Assembly: GCA_900129595.1 (NCBI GenBank)
Contig: FQWG01000004.1
Coordinates: forward strand, 1-64,000
DNA: 64,000 bases
Source of the DNA: Flavobacterium frigidimaris
Lineage (GTDB): Bacteria > Bacteroidota > Bacteroidia > Flavobacteriales > Flavobacteriaceae
Direction of reading: 5' to 3'
The notes under the pieces: model-generated
The model's database searches: none
What the model saw: only the letters and a program-made list of their open reading frames with translations
What the model was told of the DNA's origin: nothing
Shown: piece after piece, positions 54,939 to 63,593 of the stretch
How the letters are laid out: each line of letters opens with the position of its first letter
Position numbering within the stretch: the first letter of the stretch is position 1
Program-made: the position numbers and the translations under genes

Positions 54939-54971
54939 AAAAAAGCTGTCTCAATTTGGGACAGCTTTTTT
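54939..54971 (+). terminator. Terminator after the barrel gene
   Basis: AGCTGTC(t)C / G(g)GACAGCT stem with flanking A and T runs, 20 bases after the stop codon. Confidence 0.88.
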
Positions 54972-54995
54972 GCTTTCTTTAAATTTCATCCTTTG

Positions 54996-55003
54996 TATCT
55001 TTG
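54996..55003 (+). promoter_or_regulatory. -7 element for the WYL regulator
   Basis: TATCTTTG followed by AACC, 31 bases before the ATG; no good -33 TTG. Confidence 0.45.
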
Positions 55004-55034
55004 AACCTTACTAACTCAGTAACTTCAAAAAAAA

Positions 55035-55994
55035 ATGTTGGACGAAACCCCAAAACGATTTGACCGTATTGTCGCGATTCTTATTCAATTGCAATCTAAA
55101 AAAATTGTAAAAGCACAAGAATTAGCAGATCGTTTTGAAGTAAGCCTAAGAACTATTTACAGAGACATTAGAACTCTTGAAGCCTCCGGAGTTCCCATTT
55201 ATAGTGAGGCGGGAGTGGGTTATGCTTTAATGGAAGGTTATCGCTTACCTCCCGTTATGTTTACGCGCGAAGAAGTCAGCAGTTTTATCGCGGCCGAAAA
55301 ACTAATGCAGAAATTTACTGATCCATCCCTTGGGTCACACTATGCCGCAGCGATGTACAAACTGAAATCTGTTTTGAGAAGTACTGATAAAGACTGGCTT
55401 TCGACTATAGAATCAAAAGTGGTTATGCAGACTTCCGGACCGCAATTTCCTGATAAATCGCCCAATACCCTGACACTTTTATTTGAAAGCATTGCCGAGA
55501 AAAAACAAATAATCCTTTGTTATAAAACTTTAGAAGCCGAAGAAGCAAGCTATAGAAACATTGAACCTGTGGGGGTTTTTCATGACAATAACAACTGGTA
55601 TTTTCTGGGTTATTGCCATCTGCGAAAGGATTACAGACAATTTAGAACAGACAGGATTCACGGCATTCAAAAAACCGAATGCCATTTTACCATAGAACAT
55701 GATTCCCTGGAAACCTACCTGAATAAAACGGAAACCATCCCAACTACAAAAGTCCGGATTCTGGTTTCGAAAAAAATTGTCAATTACCTTCGCTACGAAC
55801 AAAAATATCACGGTTATGTTTCTGAAATAGAAGTCGACGATCAGATCGAAATGACCTTTATGTCGCGTGATATCCAGGAAGGTTTTCCGCGTTGGTTTTT
55901 GATGTTTGGGGACTATGCCACTATTCTGGAACCGGAAAAACTTAAAATAAGAACGCTGGAACTTGTTGAGAGTTATATAAAAAGACTCTCATAA
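55035..55994 (+). CDS. WYL-domain transcriptional regulator
   Basis: 319 residues: an N-terminal HTH (about 8-60, AQELADRFEVSLRTIYRDIRTLEASGVPIYSEAGVGYAL), a helical middle and a WYL domain (about 150-235, with NIEPVGVFHDNNNWYFLGYCHLRKDYRQFRTDRI) plus a C-terminal extension. WYL proteins sense a small ligand, perhaps a nucleotide or nucleic acid, and regulate neighbouring genes. It has its own promoter; the DinB gene converges on it. Target unknown. Confidence 0.9.
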   Translation: MLDETPKRFDRIVAILIQLQSKKIVKAQELADRFEVSLRTIYRDIRTLEASGVPIYSEAGVGYALMEGYRLPPVMFTREEVSSFIAAEKLMQKFTDPSLGSHYAAAMYKLKSVLRSTDKDWLSTIESKVVMQTSGPQFPDKSPNTLTLLFESIAEKKQIILCYKTLEAEEASYRNIEPVGVFHDNNNWYFLGYCHLRKDYRQFRTDRIHGIQKTECHFTIEHDSLETYLNKTETIPTTKVRILVSKKIVNYLRYEQKYHGYVSEIEVDDQIEMTFMSRDIQEGFPRWFLMFGDYATILEPEKLKIRTLELVESYIKRLS

Positions 55995-56043
55995 AAAAAC
56001 TCCCAAAAGAAGAATTTCAAGTTCATCTCTCAGGAGTTTTTTT
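55993..56043. terminator. Bidirectional terminator
   Basis: AAAAAACTCC faces GGAGTTTTTT across a 30-base interior between the converging WYL and DinB genes, with a T run on both strands. Confidence 0.75.
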
Positions 56044-56065
56044 ATTTAGCCAATCTTCAAAAATA

Positions 56066-56545
56066 CTATCTTTCCCAGAAAAAAGGAGGCTCAATTCCTA
56101 ACGCTCTCAGATATACATATCCTTGTCCACGGTGGTGCACTTCATTATCAACAAAATACAATACATTCTGGATCACCGGAAATTCGTACTGGCCAAAAAG
56201 ATTAAAGTTTTCATTAAAATCTTCAATCGATAATTTCTCCCAATACGCATTGATCTCTGCTGTTGCTTCGTCCCATTTTTCAAGATATTGCGCTTTAAAA
56301 ATCAGTTTTTCTGTCTCTTCAGTAAAAGGTTTCACTTCTTTATTCACAATTCCTTTTAGTCCGGGAACTGCAATAGCCAAAAGTTCATCTGTCATTTTAG
56401 AAAAAGTTCTCATTCCTCCTATCGAAAATTCAAAAAAGTCTTTTTCCGGAAACGCTTCAATCACGCGACGTGTAAGAGCGCGATGACCTTGCCAGTGTTT
56501 CAATAAATCTTCAGGAGTAATCACTTGTGCAGCTAATGTTTTCAT
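56066..56545 (-). CDS. DinB-family protein
   Basis: 159 residues, a four-helix DinB/YfiT-like bundle. The metal-binding histidines are visible: HWQGHRALTRRVIEAFP (residues 17-33) and DNEVHHRGQGYVYLRALG near the end. The family includes metal-dependent thiol transferases, but most members have no known substrate. It converges with the WYL regulator gene. Cytoplasmic, single-gene unit. Confidence 0.9.
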   Translation of the reverse strand: MKTLAAQVITPEDLLKHWQGHRALTRRVIEAFPEKDFFEFSIGGMRTFSKMTDELLAIAVPGLKGIVNKEVKPFTEETEKLIFKAQYLEKWDEATAEINAYWEKLSIEDFNENFNLFGQYEFPVIQNVLYFVDNEVHHRGQGYVYLRALGIEPPFFWER

Positions 56546-56711
56546 AGTTTTAAAGTTTTATATTTTTAATACTTCAAAAGTATTTAGGGCCGGTGACAAC
56601 AGTTTGTCAGCAGGAAAAAAAAAAAAAATTAAATACTTTTTCATTTCCTGCTATAGAGTCACACAGCAATACCTCTCACACAACGTAAACTCATTATTTA
56701 CCATCAACCAA

Positions 56712-56741
56712 ACCCTAAAGATTTTTAAAACCTGTCGGGTA
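56712..56741. repeat. Degenerate ACAGGTT-family hairpin half
   Basis: ACCCTAAAGATTTTTAAAACCTGTCGGGT keeps one arm of the hairpin family seen at 35996-36024, with several changes in the other arm. Confidence 0.4.
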
Positions 56742-56754
56742 ACACGCAATGATT

Positions 56755-57687
56755 TTATTTATTCTTCAGCCATTCAAACAGGCGATTGGCATCTTCATAC
56801 TTAAACAATTTTGTTCCTTCATTCATTGTTGCGGCAGATCCGCAGGCGACTCCCCAGCGAATTACTTCTTTCAGGCTTTTATTTTGAGACAATGCCCAAA
56901 CCATTCCTCCTACCATGCTATCGCCTGCACCAACTGTACTTTTTTTGGCAACATTTGGTGCCGGAACATATTCATATTCATCCTTAGTTACTAAAACAGC
57001 TCCTTGCGGGCCAAGTGAAACTACCACAATTTCGGCTCCGCCTTTGGTAATTATTTTTTTTGCCGCTTCATTTACCTCTTCCATTTCAAGACGCTCAACA
57101 CCCACTAATTTTGCCAGTTCACCTACATTGGGTTTTATCAGATAGGCTCCTGTTTCCAGAACTTTTTTTAAGGCTTCGCCGGAAGTATCAACGATTAGTT
57201 TTGAATTTGATTTCTTGGCTATTTCAGCTACTTTTTGGTAAAAATCGGTTGACAAACCTTCATTTAAACTTCCGCTTGCGACTAAAAATTTTGGTTTTAA
57301 ATTCGAAATGGTTTCCAACACCTTTTTTACTTCTGAATTGGATAAAACATCTCCCGAAAACCCAAATCTGTATTGTGAATTCGTATGATCATCTACGGCT
57401 ATAAAATTTTCTCTTGTCGCTGTTTTGGTTTCAATTGCCTCAAAATCAACTGTCTCCTCTTTTACTAAATCTTTCAGCATTTCGCCAACAGCTCCGCCCG
57501 AAGTAAAAACCGCCAGTGAACTTCCGTGTAAGCGTGCAATAGCTTTAGAAACATTTATTCCGCCACCGCCGGCATCAAATTGCGGTTCTCCGCATCTTAT
57601 TTTCTGCTCCGCAATCAGGCCTGTAAAATGGGTGCTTTTATCTACTGAAGGGTTTACGGTTAGTGTAACTATATCAAATGATTTCAT
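56755..57687 (-). CDS. PfkB-family sugar-phosphate kinase
   Basis: 310 residues, normal for 1-phosphofructokinase or PfkB. Motifs: TVNPSVDKS (residue about 11), GGGGINVSKAIARLHG (about 40-55), and the catalytic VGAGDSMVGGMVWAL (about 255, Asp in GAGD). The N-terminal TVNPSVD is typical of hexose-6-phosphate or fructose-1-phosphate kinases, and the protein most resembles 6-phosphofructokinase II. The substrate could also be tagatose 6-phosphate. No sugar genes adjoin it, and it looks like a single-gene unit. Confidence 0.85.
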   Translation of the reverse strand: MKSFDIVTLTVNPSVDKSTHFTGLIAEQKIRCGEPQFDAGGGGINVSKAIARLHGSSLAVFTSGGAVGEMLKDLVKEETVDFEAIETKTATRENFIAVDDHTNSQYRFGFSGDVLSNSEVKKVLETISNLKPKFLVASGSLNEGLSTDFYQKVAEIAKKSNSKLIVDTSGEALKKVLETGAYLIKPNVGELAKLVGVERLEMEEVNEAAKKIITKGGAEIVVVSLGPQGAVLVTKDEYEYVPAPNVAKKSTVGAGDSMVGGMVWALSQNKSLKEVIRWGVACGSAATMNEGTKLFKYEDANRLFEWLKNK

Positions 57688-57809
57688 TTTTTATTGTTTT
57701 TAATTCTCTTAAAGATCCGAAAAAAATGTTGTTTAGAAAAACAGGTCATTTACAATAGTTTTCAAACAGGTATAAAGACGCATTCTCTACAAATATTGCA
57801 ATTTTATTC

Positions 57810-57951
57810 TAACACATAGAAACATAGCTTTTCTTTGAGAATAAAGACGTTTCACTTTTCTAAAGAAAACATAGCTTTGTGTTGAAAATCTTGATTTTCT
57901 TCGAATATGTTTTTGATTTATGTTTTTATCTCTCTGTTGCTATGTGTTAAA
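57810..57951. repeat. MITE-like element, copy E (diverged)
   Basis: Begins AACACATAGAAACATAG and ends with a degraded form GTTGCTATGTGTTAA. Interior AGACGTTTCACTTTT matches copy C. The right end is more diverged than in copies B to D. Confidence 0.65.
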
Positions 57952-58035
57952 TACTTTTATCGATTATAACAAACGCTTTATTATGAGCAAGATTTACTGC
58001 TGTTCATCTCTACGATATTACGCCATTAAAATTTG

Positions 58036-58043
58036 TACCTTTG
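58036..58043 (+). promoter_or_regulatory. -7 element for thiL
   Basis: TACCTTTG followed by CGCC, 29 bases before the ATG at 58073. Confidence 0.55.
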
Positions 58044-58072
58044 CGCCTTACAAACATTGGAACTTAAAAAAA

Positions 58073-59119
58073 ATGATCGAAGATAAAAATCCGCAACGTA
58101 CCAGTATAGCCCAATTAGGTGAATTTGGCTTAATTGAACATCTCACCAAAAATTTTGATGTTACTCAGGAATCTACTTTAAAAAGTATTGGTGACGATGC
58201 TGCTGTTCTTGATTTTAAGGATAAAAAAGTAGTGGTTTCAACTGATTTACTGATCGAAGGCGTACATTTTGATTTGGCTTATATGCCATTAAAACATTTA
58301 GGGTACAAAGCAGTTGTTGTAAACCTGTCTGACATTTGTGCCATGAATGCCAAACCAACGCAAATAACGGTTTCTGTAGCGGTTTCTAACCGTTTTCCAC
58401 TAGAAGCCTTAGAAGAATTATTTGATGGGATTACACACGCTGCAAAAGAATATAAAGTTGATGTTATTGGCGGCGACACTACCTCATCGCAAAAAGGATT
58501 AATTATTAGCATTACAGCAATTGGTGAAGCTGATGAAGATGAACTGGTCTATAGAAATGGTGCCAAACAAACAGATTTACTTGTGGTAACCGGTGATATT
58601 GGCGCTGCATATATGGGCTTACAAGTCTTAGAACGCGAAAAACAGGTTTTCCAGGTGAACCCAAACAGTCAGCCTGATCTTGATATGTACAGTTATCTTA
58701 TCGAACGCCAGCTGAAACCTGAAGCACGCAAAGATGTTCGTACTTTATTGCACGCTCTTGAAATCAAGCCCACTTCGATGATCGATATTTCAGACGGTTT
58801 ATCTTCTGAGATTATTCATTTATGTAAACAGTCAAAAGTAGGCTGTAATTTATATGAAGATAAACTTCCGTTAGATCCACAATTTATTTCGACTTGCGAA
58901 GAGTTTAATATCGACAGTACAACCGTTGCGATTAATGGCGGTGAAGATTATGAATTGCTTTTTACAATTGACATTAATGATTTTGACAAGATAAAGGGAA
59001 ATCCAAATTTCTCTGTAATTGGTCATATGGCAGACGAAAGCGAAGGCATACATTTAGTGACCCGGGCCAACACCCAAATTGCTTTGAAAGCGCGTGGCTG
59101 GGATGCTTTGACGGAATAG
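58073..59119 (+). CDS. thiL: Thiamine-monophosphate kinase
   Basis: 348 residues from the ATG at 58073 (MIEDKNPQRTSIAQLGEFGL). The upstream frame crosses a repeat and the promoter, so it is not used. ThiL phosphorylates thiamine monophosphate to the active pyrophosphate. Motifs: GDDAAVL (about residue 43), STDLLIEGVHFDL, YKAVVVNLSDICAMNA, IGGDTTSSQKGL, DISDGLSSE and INGGEDYELLF near the end, in PurM-like order. Confidence 0.95.
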   Translation: MIEDKNPQRTSIAQLGEFGLIEHLTKNFDVTQESTLKSIGDDAAVLDFKDKKVVVSTDLLIEGVHFDLAYMPLKHLGYKAVVVNLSDICAMNAKPTQITVSVAVSNRFPLEALEELFDGITHAAKEYKVDVIGGDTTSSQKGLIISITAIGEADEDELVYRNGAKQTDLLVVTGDIGAAYMGLQVLEREKQVFQVNPNSQPDLDMYSYLIERQLKPEARKDVRTLLHALEIKPTSMIDISDGLSSEIIHLCKQSKVGCNLYEDKLPLDPQFISTCEEFNIDSTTVAINGGEDYELLFTIDINDFDKIKGNPNFSVIGHMADESEGIHLVTRANTQIALKARGWDALTE

Positions 59120-59140
59120 TCGACTTAAAATTTCAAATAA

Positions 59141-59191
59141 AAAAAATTCCAAATTCCAATGATCTTGTATTATTGGAATTTGGAATTTTTT
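59141..59191. terminator. Bidirectional terminator between thiL and the response regulator
   Basis: AAATTCCAAATTCCAAT faces ATTGGAATTTGGAATTT around an 11-base loop, with A and T runs on both sides. Confidence 0.9.
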
Positions 59192-59207
59192 GTTTAGAAT
59201 TTCATTC

Positions 59208-59906
59208 TTAAAAAAGTCCTTTACTCTTGGCTTCTTTCAGTAATTCTTCATCAGAACCTGATTTTACTTTGAGCAATTCTTTGAGGCTTAATTTACGTTT
59301 TTCAATCGCATTCAAAGAAATCGGAATGTATTGCGGCATATCTTCTACTGGCGTTCCTTTTGAGAGATGAAATAAAATTTGTTTATCAAACTCATCAATT
59401 TCGATTAAATTATGAGGCGACTGGTTGAGTATTTTCTGAACCGACTGACTGTAATATTTGTCATTTTTCATGACTTTGTCCAGTGCAAAAAGCAATTCAT
59501 CAAACGTCAGATCATTTTTTATAACCAAACCATTCGGCTGAATGGTTCTGATAATGGTTTTTATTTTTAGCAATTCTGTATACATTGTCAGTAAAATGAC
59601 TTTACAGCTTGGCATTTTCTTTAAGATTAGCCTTGCAAGATCTTCACCTGAAAAAATATCTTTTTCTTCATAAGAAGGCATACTAATATCTAAAAAAGCA
59701 ATATCAAACTCCGGACTTTGCCCGTCCTGAATCAAATCATATCCGGATTTACAATCGTGGGCCTGCGAAATTATAAATTCGTACTGATCCGGATGATAAC
59801 GTGTTATTGCATTTTTATACCCTTCAATAATAAAGGGGTGATCGTCAACAATTAATATGTTTTTTTTAATTAATTTGGGATCGGGGGCATTTAAGTCAAT
59901 TGTCAT
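59208..59906 (-). CDS. Response regulator with degenerate LuxR-type output
   Basis: 232 residues: receiver domain (about 15-145) with acidic pair D21-D22 in ILIVDDHP and phospho-acceptor D73 in IAFLDISMPSYEEKD, then a C-terminal helical domain (about 165-220, EFDKQILFHLSKGTPVEDMPQYIPISLNAIEKRKLSLKELL) placed like a LuxR/NarL helix-turn-helix but poor in the usual residues. Its start overlaps the kinase stop codon (ATGA at 59903-59906), so it surely pairs with that kinase. Target genes unknown. Confidence 0.88.
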   Translation of the reverse strand: MTIDLNAPDPKLIKKNILIVDDHPFIIEGYKNAITRYHPDQYEFIISQAHDCKSGYDLIQDGQSPEFDIAFLDISMPSYEEKDIFSGEDLARLILKKMPSCKVILLTMYTELLKIKTIIRTIQPNGLVIKNDLTFDELLFALDKVMKNDKYYSQSVQKILNQSPHNLIEIDEFDKQILFHLSKGTPVEDMPQYIPISLNAIEKRKLSLKELLKVKSGSDEELLKEAKSKGLF

Positions 59907-61954
59907 GTATTCTGTAGGTTAATTTTCTGATCTATGGGGATTTTAATTTCAAGAAGTGTTCCTTCGCCTTTGGCTGATTTCAAAGAGGCTGTCCCTTTGC
60001 ATTCCGCCGCTCTGTATTGGATATTATGTAATCCTATGCCATTCTTAATTCTTTTGACATTAAATCCAATTCCGTCATCAGAAATAGACAAAACCAAATG
60101 ATCTATTTCACTTTTAAATTCAACTGTAATAGTGTCTGCATTTGCATACTTATTACAATTCTGCAATGCTTCCTGAATGATTCTGTATAAATTAATTTTA
60201 ACGGTATTACTTACCAGTTCCCATTTAATATTAGAATCAAATGAGGTAATTAATTTTGAATCGTAGGTATTTTGCTGGTCTTCGAATAATTTATTTAAAA
60301 TCGCGATAAAATTATTAATTAATTCGGATTTCTCTCTATTTAAGTCATGTGAAATTTCGCGTATGTCTTCTTCGATATGTTTTAGTTCGGTCAGATATTT
60401 TTTTCTTTTGGGAGCGGCTTCTGCCTCATCAATTTTATCCAGACTGTCTAAGCTTATCCTCACGCCAAACATTCTTCCTAAAACGCCATCGTGCAAATCC
60501 TGAGCTACTTTTTTCTTTTCTTTAATACGCGTCTGTTCAATATCATTTTGCTGCGAGATCATCAGATTATAAATGTCTTCGTTGGCAATCTGCTGTTGCT
60601 GCTTAAAAAGTAACTCCCGGTTTTTAGCCTGCTGCGTTTTGTACACATAAAAGAATAAACCTATCAGGGTACAAATACTAAAAACATATATCAGGGTTTT
60701 ATTTTTCTCCTGAAGATTTGAGTTTTGATCTTTTATTTCGTTGGTTTCGTATTGTATACGGGAGAATTTTTCGCCCATTTTACGTTCTGCCCTTAACATT
60801 TGGTCGTTTAATTTGATATACTCTTTCGTATAATCTGAAGCATTTTTAGGATCAACAACTGCAATTTGTTTCAGAGCTCCTAATGTACTATTTAACTTGC
60901 CCAATGTACGGGATAAAATGAGTGCCTGTTTTGAATATTGAACAGCCCTAAAAGTATCTTTGTTATAAGCGTAATACTCTGACAGATGTATTTTACTTGA
61001 TACTATTGCCGATTTAAGCATGAGACTGTCCCTAATTTTTAAAGACTTATAAAACAAATCCGGCAATTCATTCGGTTCATTTAATTTAAACTTCGAATAA
61101 GCCAGGTTATCCAGAAGCATCGCATATAATATTGGTTTTTCCTCAAATAATTTTTTCTCTTCTAACCCTCTTTTATAATAGACAATTGCCTCTTTATAAT
61201 TGTGCATACTCATATAAATAAAACCTATATTATTTAAAGAAGTAGCTTTAAACTGATATTCTAACGGTATTGATTTATCTTCTAAAACACTTAGAGCTTT
61301 CTTTTGATATTCTAATGCCTTAGGATATTCCTCTCTCTCGTTATACAATATTCCGAGAAGATTATAACTTTCATAAAATTGGTCATTGACTTTTTTTTGC
61401 TTCTTTAAGCTGCTTAAAGCTTTAAAAACTGCAATTTCACTTTCAAAATAGTCCCCTTGATTATATTGAAGACTTGCCTTACTTAAAAATGTTTTCGCTA
61501 AATTATATTCATCGTTGATTCGCAAATAAACTTTTTCGGCCTTAAAATAACTCATAAACGCACTATCTACAACAGATTGAGATACATAATAGTCTCCTAG
61601 ATAGGTATAGGCTTTGGCCATGTTTACAGAATCTTTAGAGTTTTTTGCCCGCTCTAAAATTAACTTTGTAGTTTTAAGATAAGCTTTCCAGTCGCTCATG
61701 TTATAGTAGCGATTAGCAACTTTAAAAAGATTAACTCTATTAATAGAATCATCTTTCTGATTAATAATAATAGCTAATGCTTTTTGATTGTATTTTTGTT
61801 TGAAGTGTAAAGGCAAATCAAAATCATTTGCCAATTTAAGATAAACAGGAAGACTGTCTTCTGGAGATATGATGTCGTTATCTGACTTGTTTTTTTTGGA
61901 ACAACTCAACAAAACAAAGAAAATAAACAATATTATCTGATATTTTTTTTTCAA
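59903..61954 (-). CDS. TPR-containing sensor histidine kinase (HisKA_3 type)
   Basis: 683 residues. Lipoprotein-like leader to Cys18 (FVLLSC-SKK), a TPR region (about 60-400), one membrane segment (421-438), a coiled-coil linker, and a NarX-type kinase core: H488 in KKVAQDLHDGVLG, an N-box EALQNCNKYANA near 595, DDGIGF (626-631) and GIGLHNIQ near 639. The sensor part would face the periplasm and detect a protein or peptide through its TPRs. Its gene overlaps the response regulator gene. The small secreted repeat protein immediately upstream is a tempting ligand candidate. Confidence 0.9.
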   Translation of the reverse strand: MKKKYQIILFIFFVLLSCSKKNKSDNDIISPEDSLPVYLKLANDFDLPLHFKQKYNQKALAIIINQKDDSINRVNLFKVANRYYNMSDWKAYLKTTKLILERAKNSKDSVNMAKAYTYLGDYYVSQSVVDSAFMSYFKAEKVYLRINDEYNLAKTFLSKASLQYNQGDYFESEIAVFKALSSLKKQKKVNDQFYESYNLLGILYNEREEYPKALEYQKKALSVLEDKSIPLEYQFKATSLNNIGFIYMSMHNYKEAIVYYKRGLEEKKLFEEKPILYAMLLDNLAYSKFKLNEPNELPDLFYKSLKIRDSLMLKSAIVSSKIHLSEYYAYNKDTFRAVQYSKQALILSRTLGKLNSTLGALKQIAVVDPKNASDYTKEYIKLNDQMLRAERKMGEKFSRIQYETNEIKDQNSNLQEKNKTLIYVFSICTLIGLFFYVYKTQQAKNRELLFKQQQQIANEDIYNLMISQQNDIEQTRIKEKKKVAQDLHDGVLGRMFGVRISLDSLDKIDEAEAAPKRKKYLTELKHIEEDIREISHDLNREKSELINNFIAILNKLFEDQQNTYDSKLITSFDSNIKWELVSNTVKINLYRIIQEALQNCNKYANADTITVEFKSEIDHLVLSISDDGIGFNVKRIKNGIGLHNIQYRAAECKGTASLKSAKGEGTLLEIKIPIDQKINLQNT

Positions 61955-61997
61955 TTGTAGATTTGGATTTCATCAAAAATACTAAATCTATAAACAC

Positions 61998-62026
61998 AAA
62001 AAAAGGCCATCAAGAAATTGATGGCC
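61998..62026 (-). terminator. Terminator after the repeat-peptide gene
   Basis: Perfect stem GGCCATCAA / TTGATGGCC with loop GAAA (62005-62026) followed on the minus strand by seven T. It makes the small secreted protein gene a separate transcript from the kinase. Confidence 0.9.
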
Positions 62027-62051
62027 CAAATAAAATCGTAATGAATTAGTT

Positions 62052-62339
62052 TTAATCTAATTTTATATTTCTTCCTAATGACTGATTAACATTATTTAAT
62101 TGATCATTACTTGTTCCCTGAAAATCAAGTTTCTTTTTACCTCCTGTCATAGCACCATCATCTATTCCATTTGTTACTTGAAAATCAAGTTTCTTTTTCC
62201 CTCCTGTCATAGCGCCATCATCTATTCCACGAAAATTACCATTATCTAAAGTTAATGAAGAATTTGTTTGTGGGGTTGCAAATGAAGTTGCTACCATTAC
62301 TAAAGAAAATAATCCGAATGTTAAAGCTGCTTTTTTCAT
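62052..62339 (-). CDS. Small secreted protein with two GIDDGAMTGGKKKLDFQ repeats
   Basis: 95 residues. Sec signal peptide (MKKAALTFGLFSLVMVATSFA, cleaved near A21). The mature 74 residues contain the unit GIDDGAMTGGKKKLDFQ twice, at residues 38-54 and 58-74, with a 20-residue period (60 bases at DNA level, nearly identical), then an Asn/Gln-rich tail. Each unit has GG followed by KKK, so basic sites for processing are possible. It is transcribed from its own unit just upstream of a TPR sensor kinase and downstream of a LytTR regulator. I do not know a family. A signalling peptide precursor or a small surface protein are both possible. Confidence 0.75.
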   Translation of the reverse strand: MKKAALTFGLFSLVMVATSFATPQTNSSLTLDNGNFRGIDDGAMTGGKKKLDFQVTNGIDDGAMTGGKKKLDFQGTSNDQLNNVNQSLGRNIKLD

Positions 62340-62466
62340 GATTTGAGGTATTTAATTTTTGATATATTATTTTTGGAGAATCATCGCTCTGTGCGAATCA
62401 TGGTGTAAAACTAACTCCGGATTCAAAAAAAATTTATACGAAAAAACAGGTTTATGGTAGAACATA

Positions 62467-62499
62467 CCCAATTGATAGTCAATGGGCATCAAATTGATG
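62467..62499. promoter_or_regulatory. Paired palindromes downstream of the LytTR gene
   Basis: CCCAATTGAtagTCAATGGG (62467-62486) abuts CATCAAATTGATG (62487-62499). They lie 14 bases after the LytTR stop codon and upstream of the repeat-peptide gene, so they could serve as a terminator of the first or an operator of the second. No TAnnTTTG match was found near. Confidence 0.45.
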
Positions 62500-62513
62500 T
62501 AATCACCTAGTTT

Positions 62514-63347
62514 TTAGACTTCTAAGTAATTTCCTATAGAAAAATCAGCAATAATTCTATCTACATTTGATTTGTAGGTTTTGGAAAAAGGGATCTTTTT
62601 GGGAGAGTTTTTTATGTAACAAACTGAGCTTCCGTTATGAATTCTCGAAATATAATTTCTATTGATTATATAACTGTTGTGAATTCGAACAAAAGGATAG
62701 GACAAAATGCCTTCAAAATGCTTTAAAGTTTTAAAAGCTGTTATCATCTCTCCGGAATTCAGATAAATATCTGTCGAATTATTATCTGCCTGAAAATAAC
62801 AAATATCGAGTGAGTTGATATACCGATAATCTCCATACGATTTAATGCAAATAATAAGGGGTTTCTCAACAATTTGCGGCATTTGTACAACTGGAAGTAT
62901 TGCTGAAGCAGCTTCACTTCGTATTTCAACTGAATTATTTTCTAAAACATTCTTTTTCAGTTTCAGAACTAGCATTACCAGATCTATTGACTGCACAGGT
63001 TTTAATAAATAATCAAAAACACTGTACTGAATGGCATCAAAAGCCAATTCCTTTTTTGTGGTGGTAATAATTATCTTGGGAATAAGGGAGAAAAACCGAT
63101 AAAGCTCGTTTATAAATGAGAGCGAAAGATTACTGATTGTGTCTTTTGGATCAATTTCTAAAAAAACAATCGAAGGCTGATGTTCTAAAACCAGATACAA
63201 ACCGTCCTGGTAGTTCACAGCCGAAGCCAAAAAAGTCAACTCCGGAAAACTCGCTGCAACTGTTTTTGTTTTTAGAATACTTTCTGCATCATCGTCAATA
63301 ATAATATACGAATACTTTTTCAATGTTAGTTTTTGTTGAATTTTCAT
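62514..63347 (-). CDS. LytTR-type response regulator with an atypical receiver
   Basis: 277 residues: receiver domain (about 10-130) and LytTR DNA-binding domain (about 165-270, with FQADNNSTDIYLNSGEMI, LEGIL-like FVRIHNSYIINRNYISRI). The receiver keeps the early acids (IIIDDDAES, 16-23) and a late Lys (LLKPVQ), but the phospho-acceptor position reads VFLEIDP: E64 in place of Asp. Such a change often mimics phosphorylation or removes the need for it. No kinase gene is adjacent on the same strand; the TPR kinase has its own partner. It may control the small secreted protein downstream. Confidence 0.88.
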   Translation of the reverse strand: MKIQQKLTLKKYSYIIIDDDAESILKTKTVAASFPELTFLASAVNYQDGLYLVLEHQPSIVFLEIDPKDTISNLSLSFINELYRFFSLIPKIIITTTKKELAFDAIQYSVFDYLLKPVQSIDLVMLVLKLKKNVLENNSVEIRSEAASAILPVVQMPQIVEKPLIICIKSYGDYRYINSLDICYFQADNNSTDIYLNSGEMITAFKTLKHFEGILSYPFVRIHNSYIINRNYISRIHNGSSVCYIKNSPKKIPFSKTYKSNVDRIIADFSIGNYLEV

Positions 63348-63533
63348 GAATCCCAGACAACTATTCCTTTAGCCTCATCAATACTTTTGAAAAAATTTAT
63401 TTTTAGTGGTTTATTCGCAATTAAAAATACAAATTTCAGCTATTCTACTATTTCATTGTTAATACATTGCACACAAATGTTAACACATAAGGACGAAATG
63501 CAAAAAAAACCGATGAAATGCATTGATAAAATT

Positions 63534-63567
63534 AAAAAAATCCCAAATTCCGATATGGAATTTGGGA
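63534..63567 (-). terminator. Terminator after glyS
   Basis: Perfect stem TCCCAAATTCC / GGAATTTGGGA (63541-63567), followed on the minus strand by seven T, 27 bases past the glyS stop codon. Confidence 0.9.
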
Positions 63568-63593
63568 TTTTTATGGTGTTATTTTTAAAAAAC

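Larger units (their letters stand above)
57688..58072. other. Gap before thiL holding one dispersed element
   Basis: About 385 bases with no credible gene. It is mostly the element at 57810-57951 and the thiL promoter. An open frame from 57920 would extend thiL upstream but runs through the repeat. Confidence 0.6.

Noticed and set aside
57920..58072. N-terminal extension of ThiL
   Set aside because: The extra 51 codons run through a dispersed repeat and the -7 element and have no ThiL similarity.
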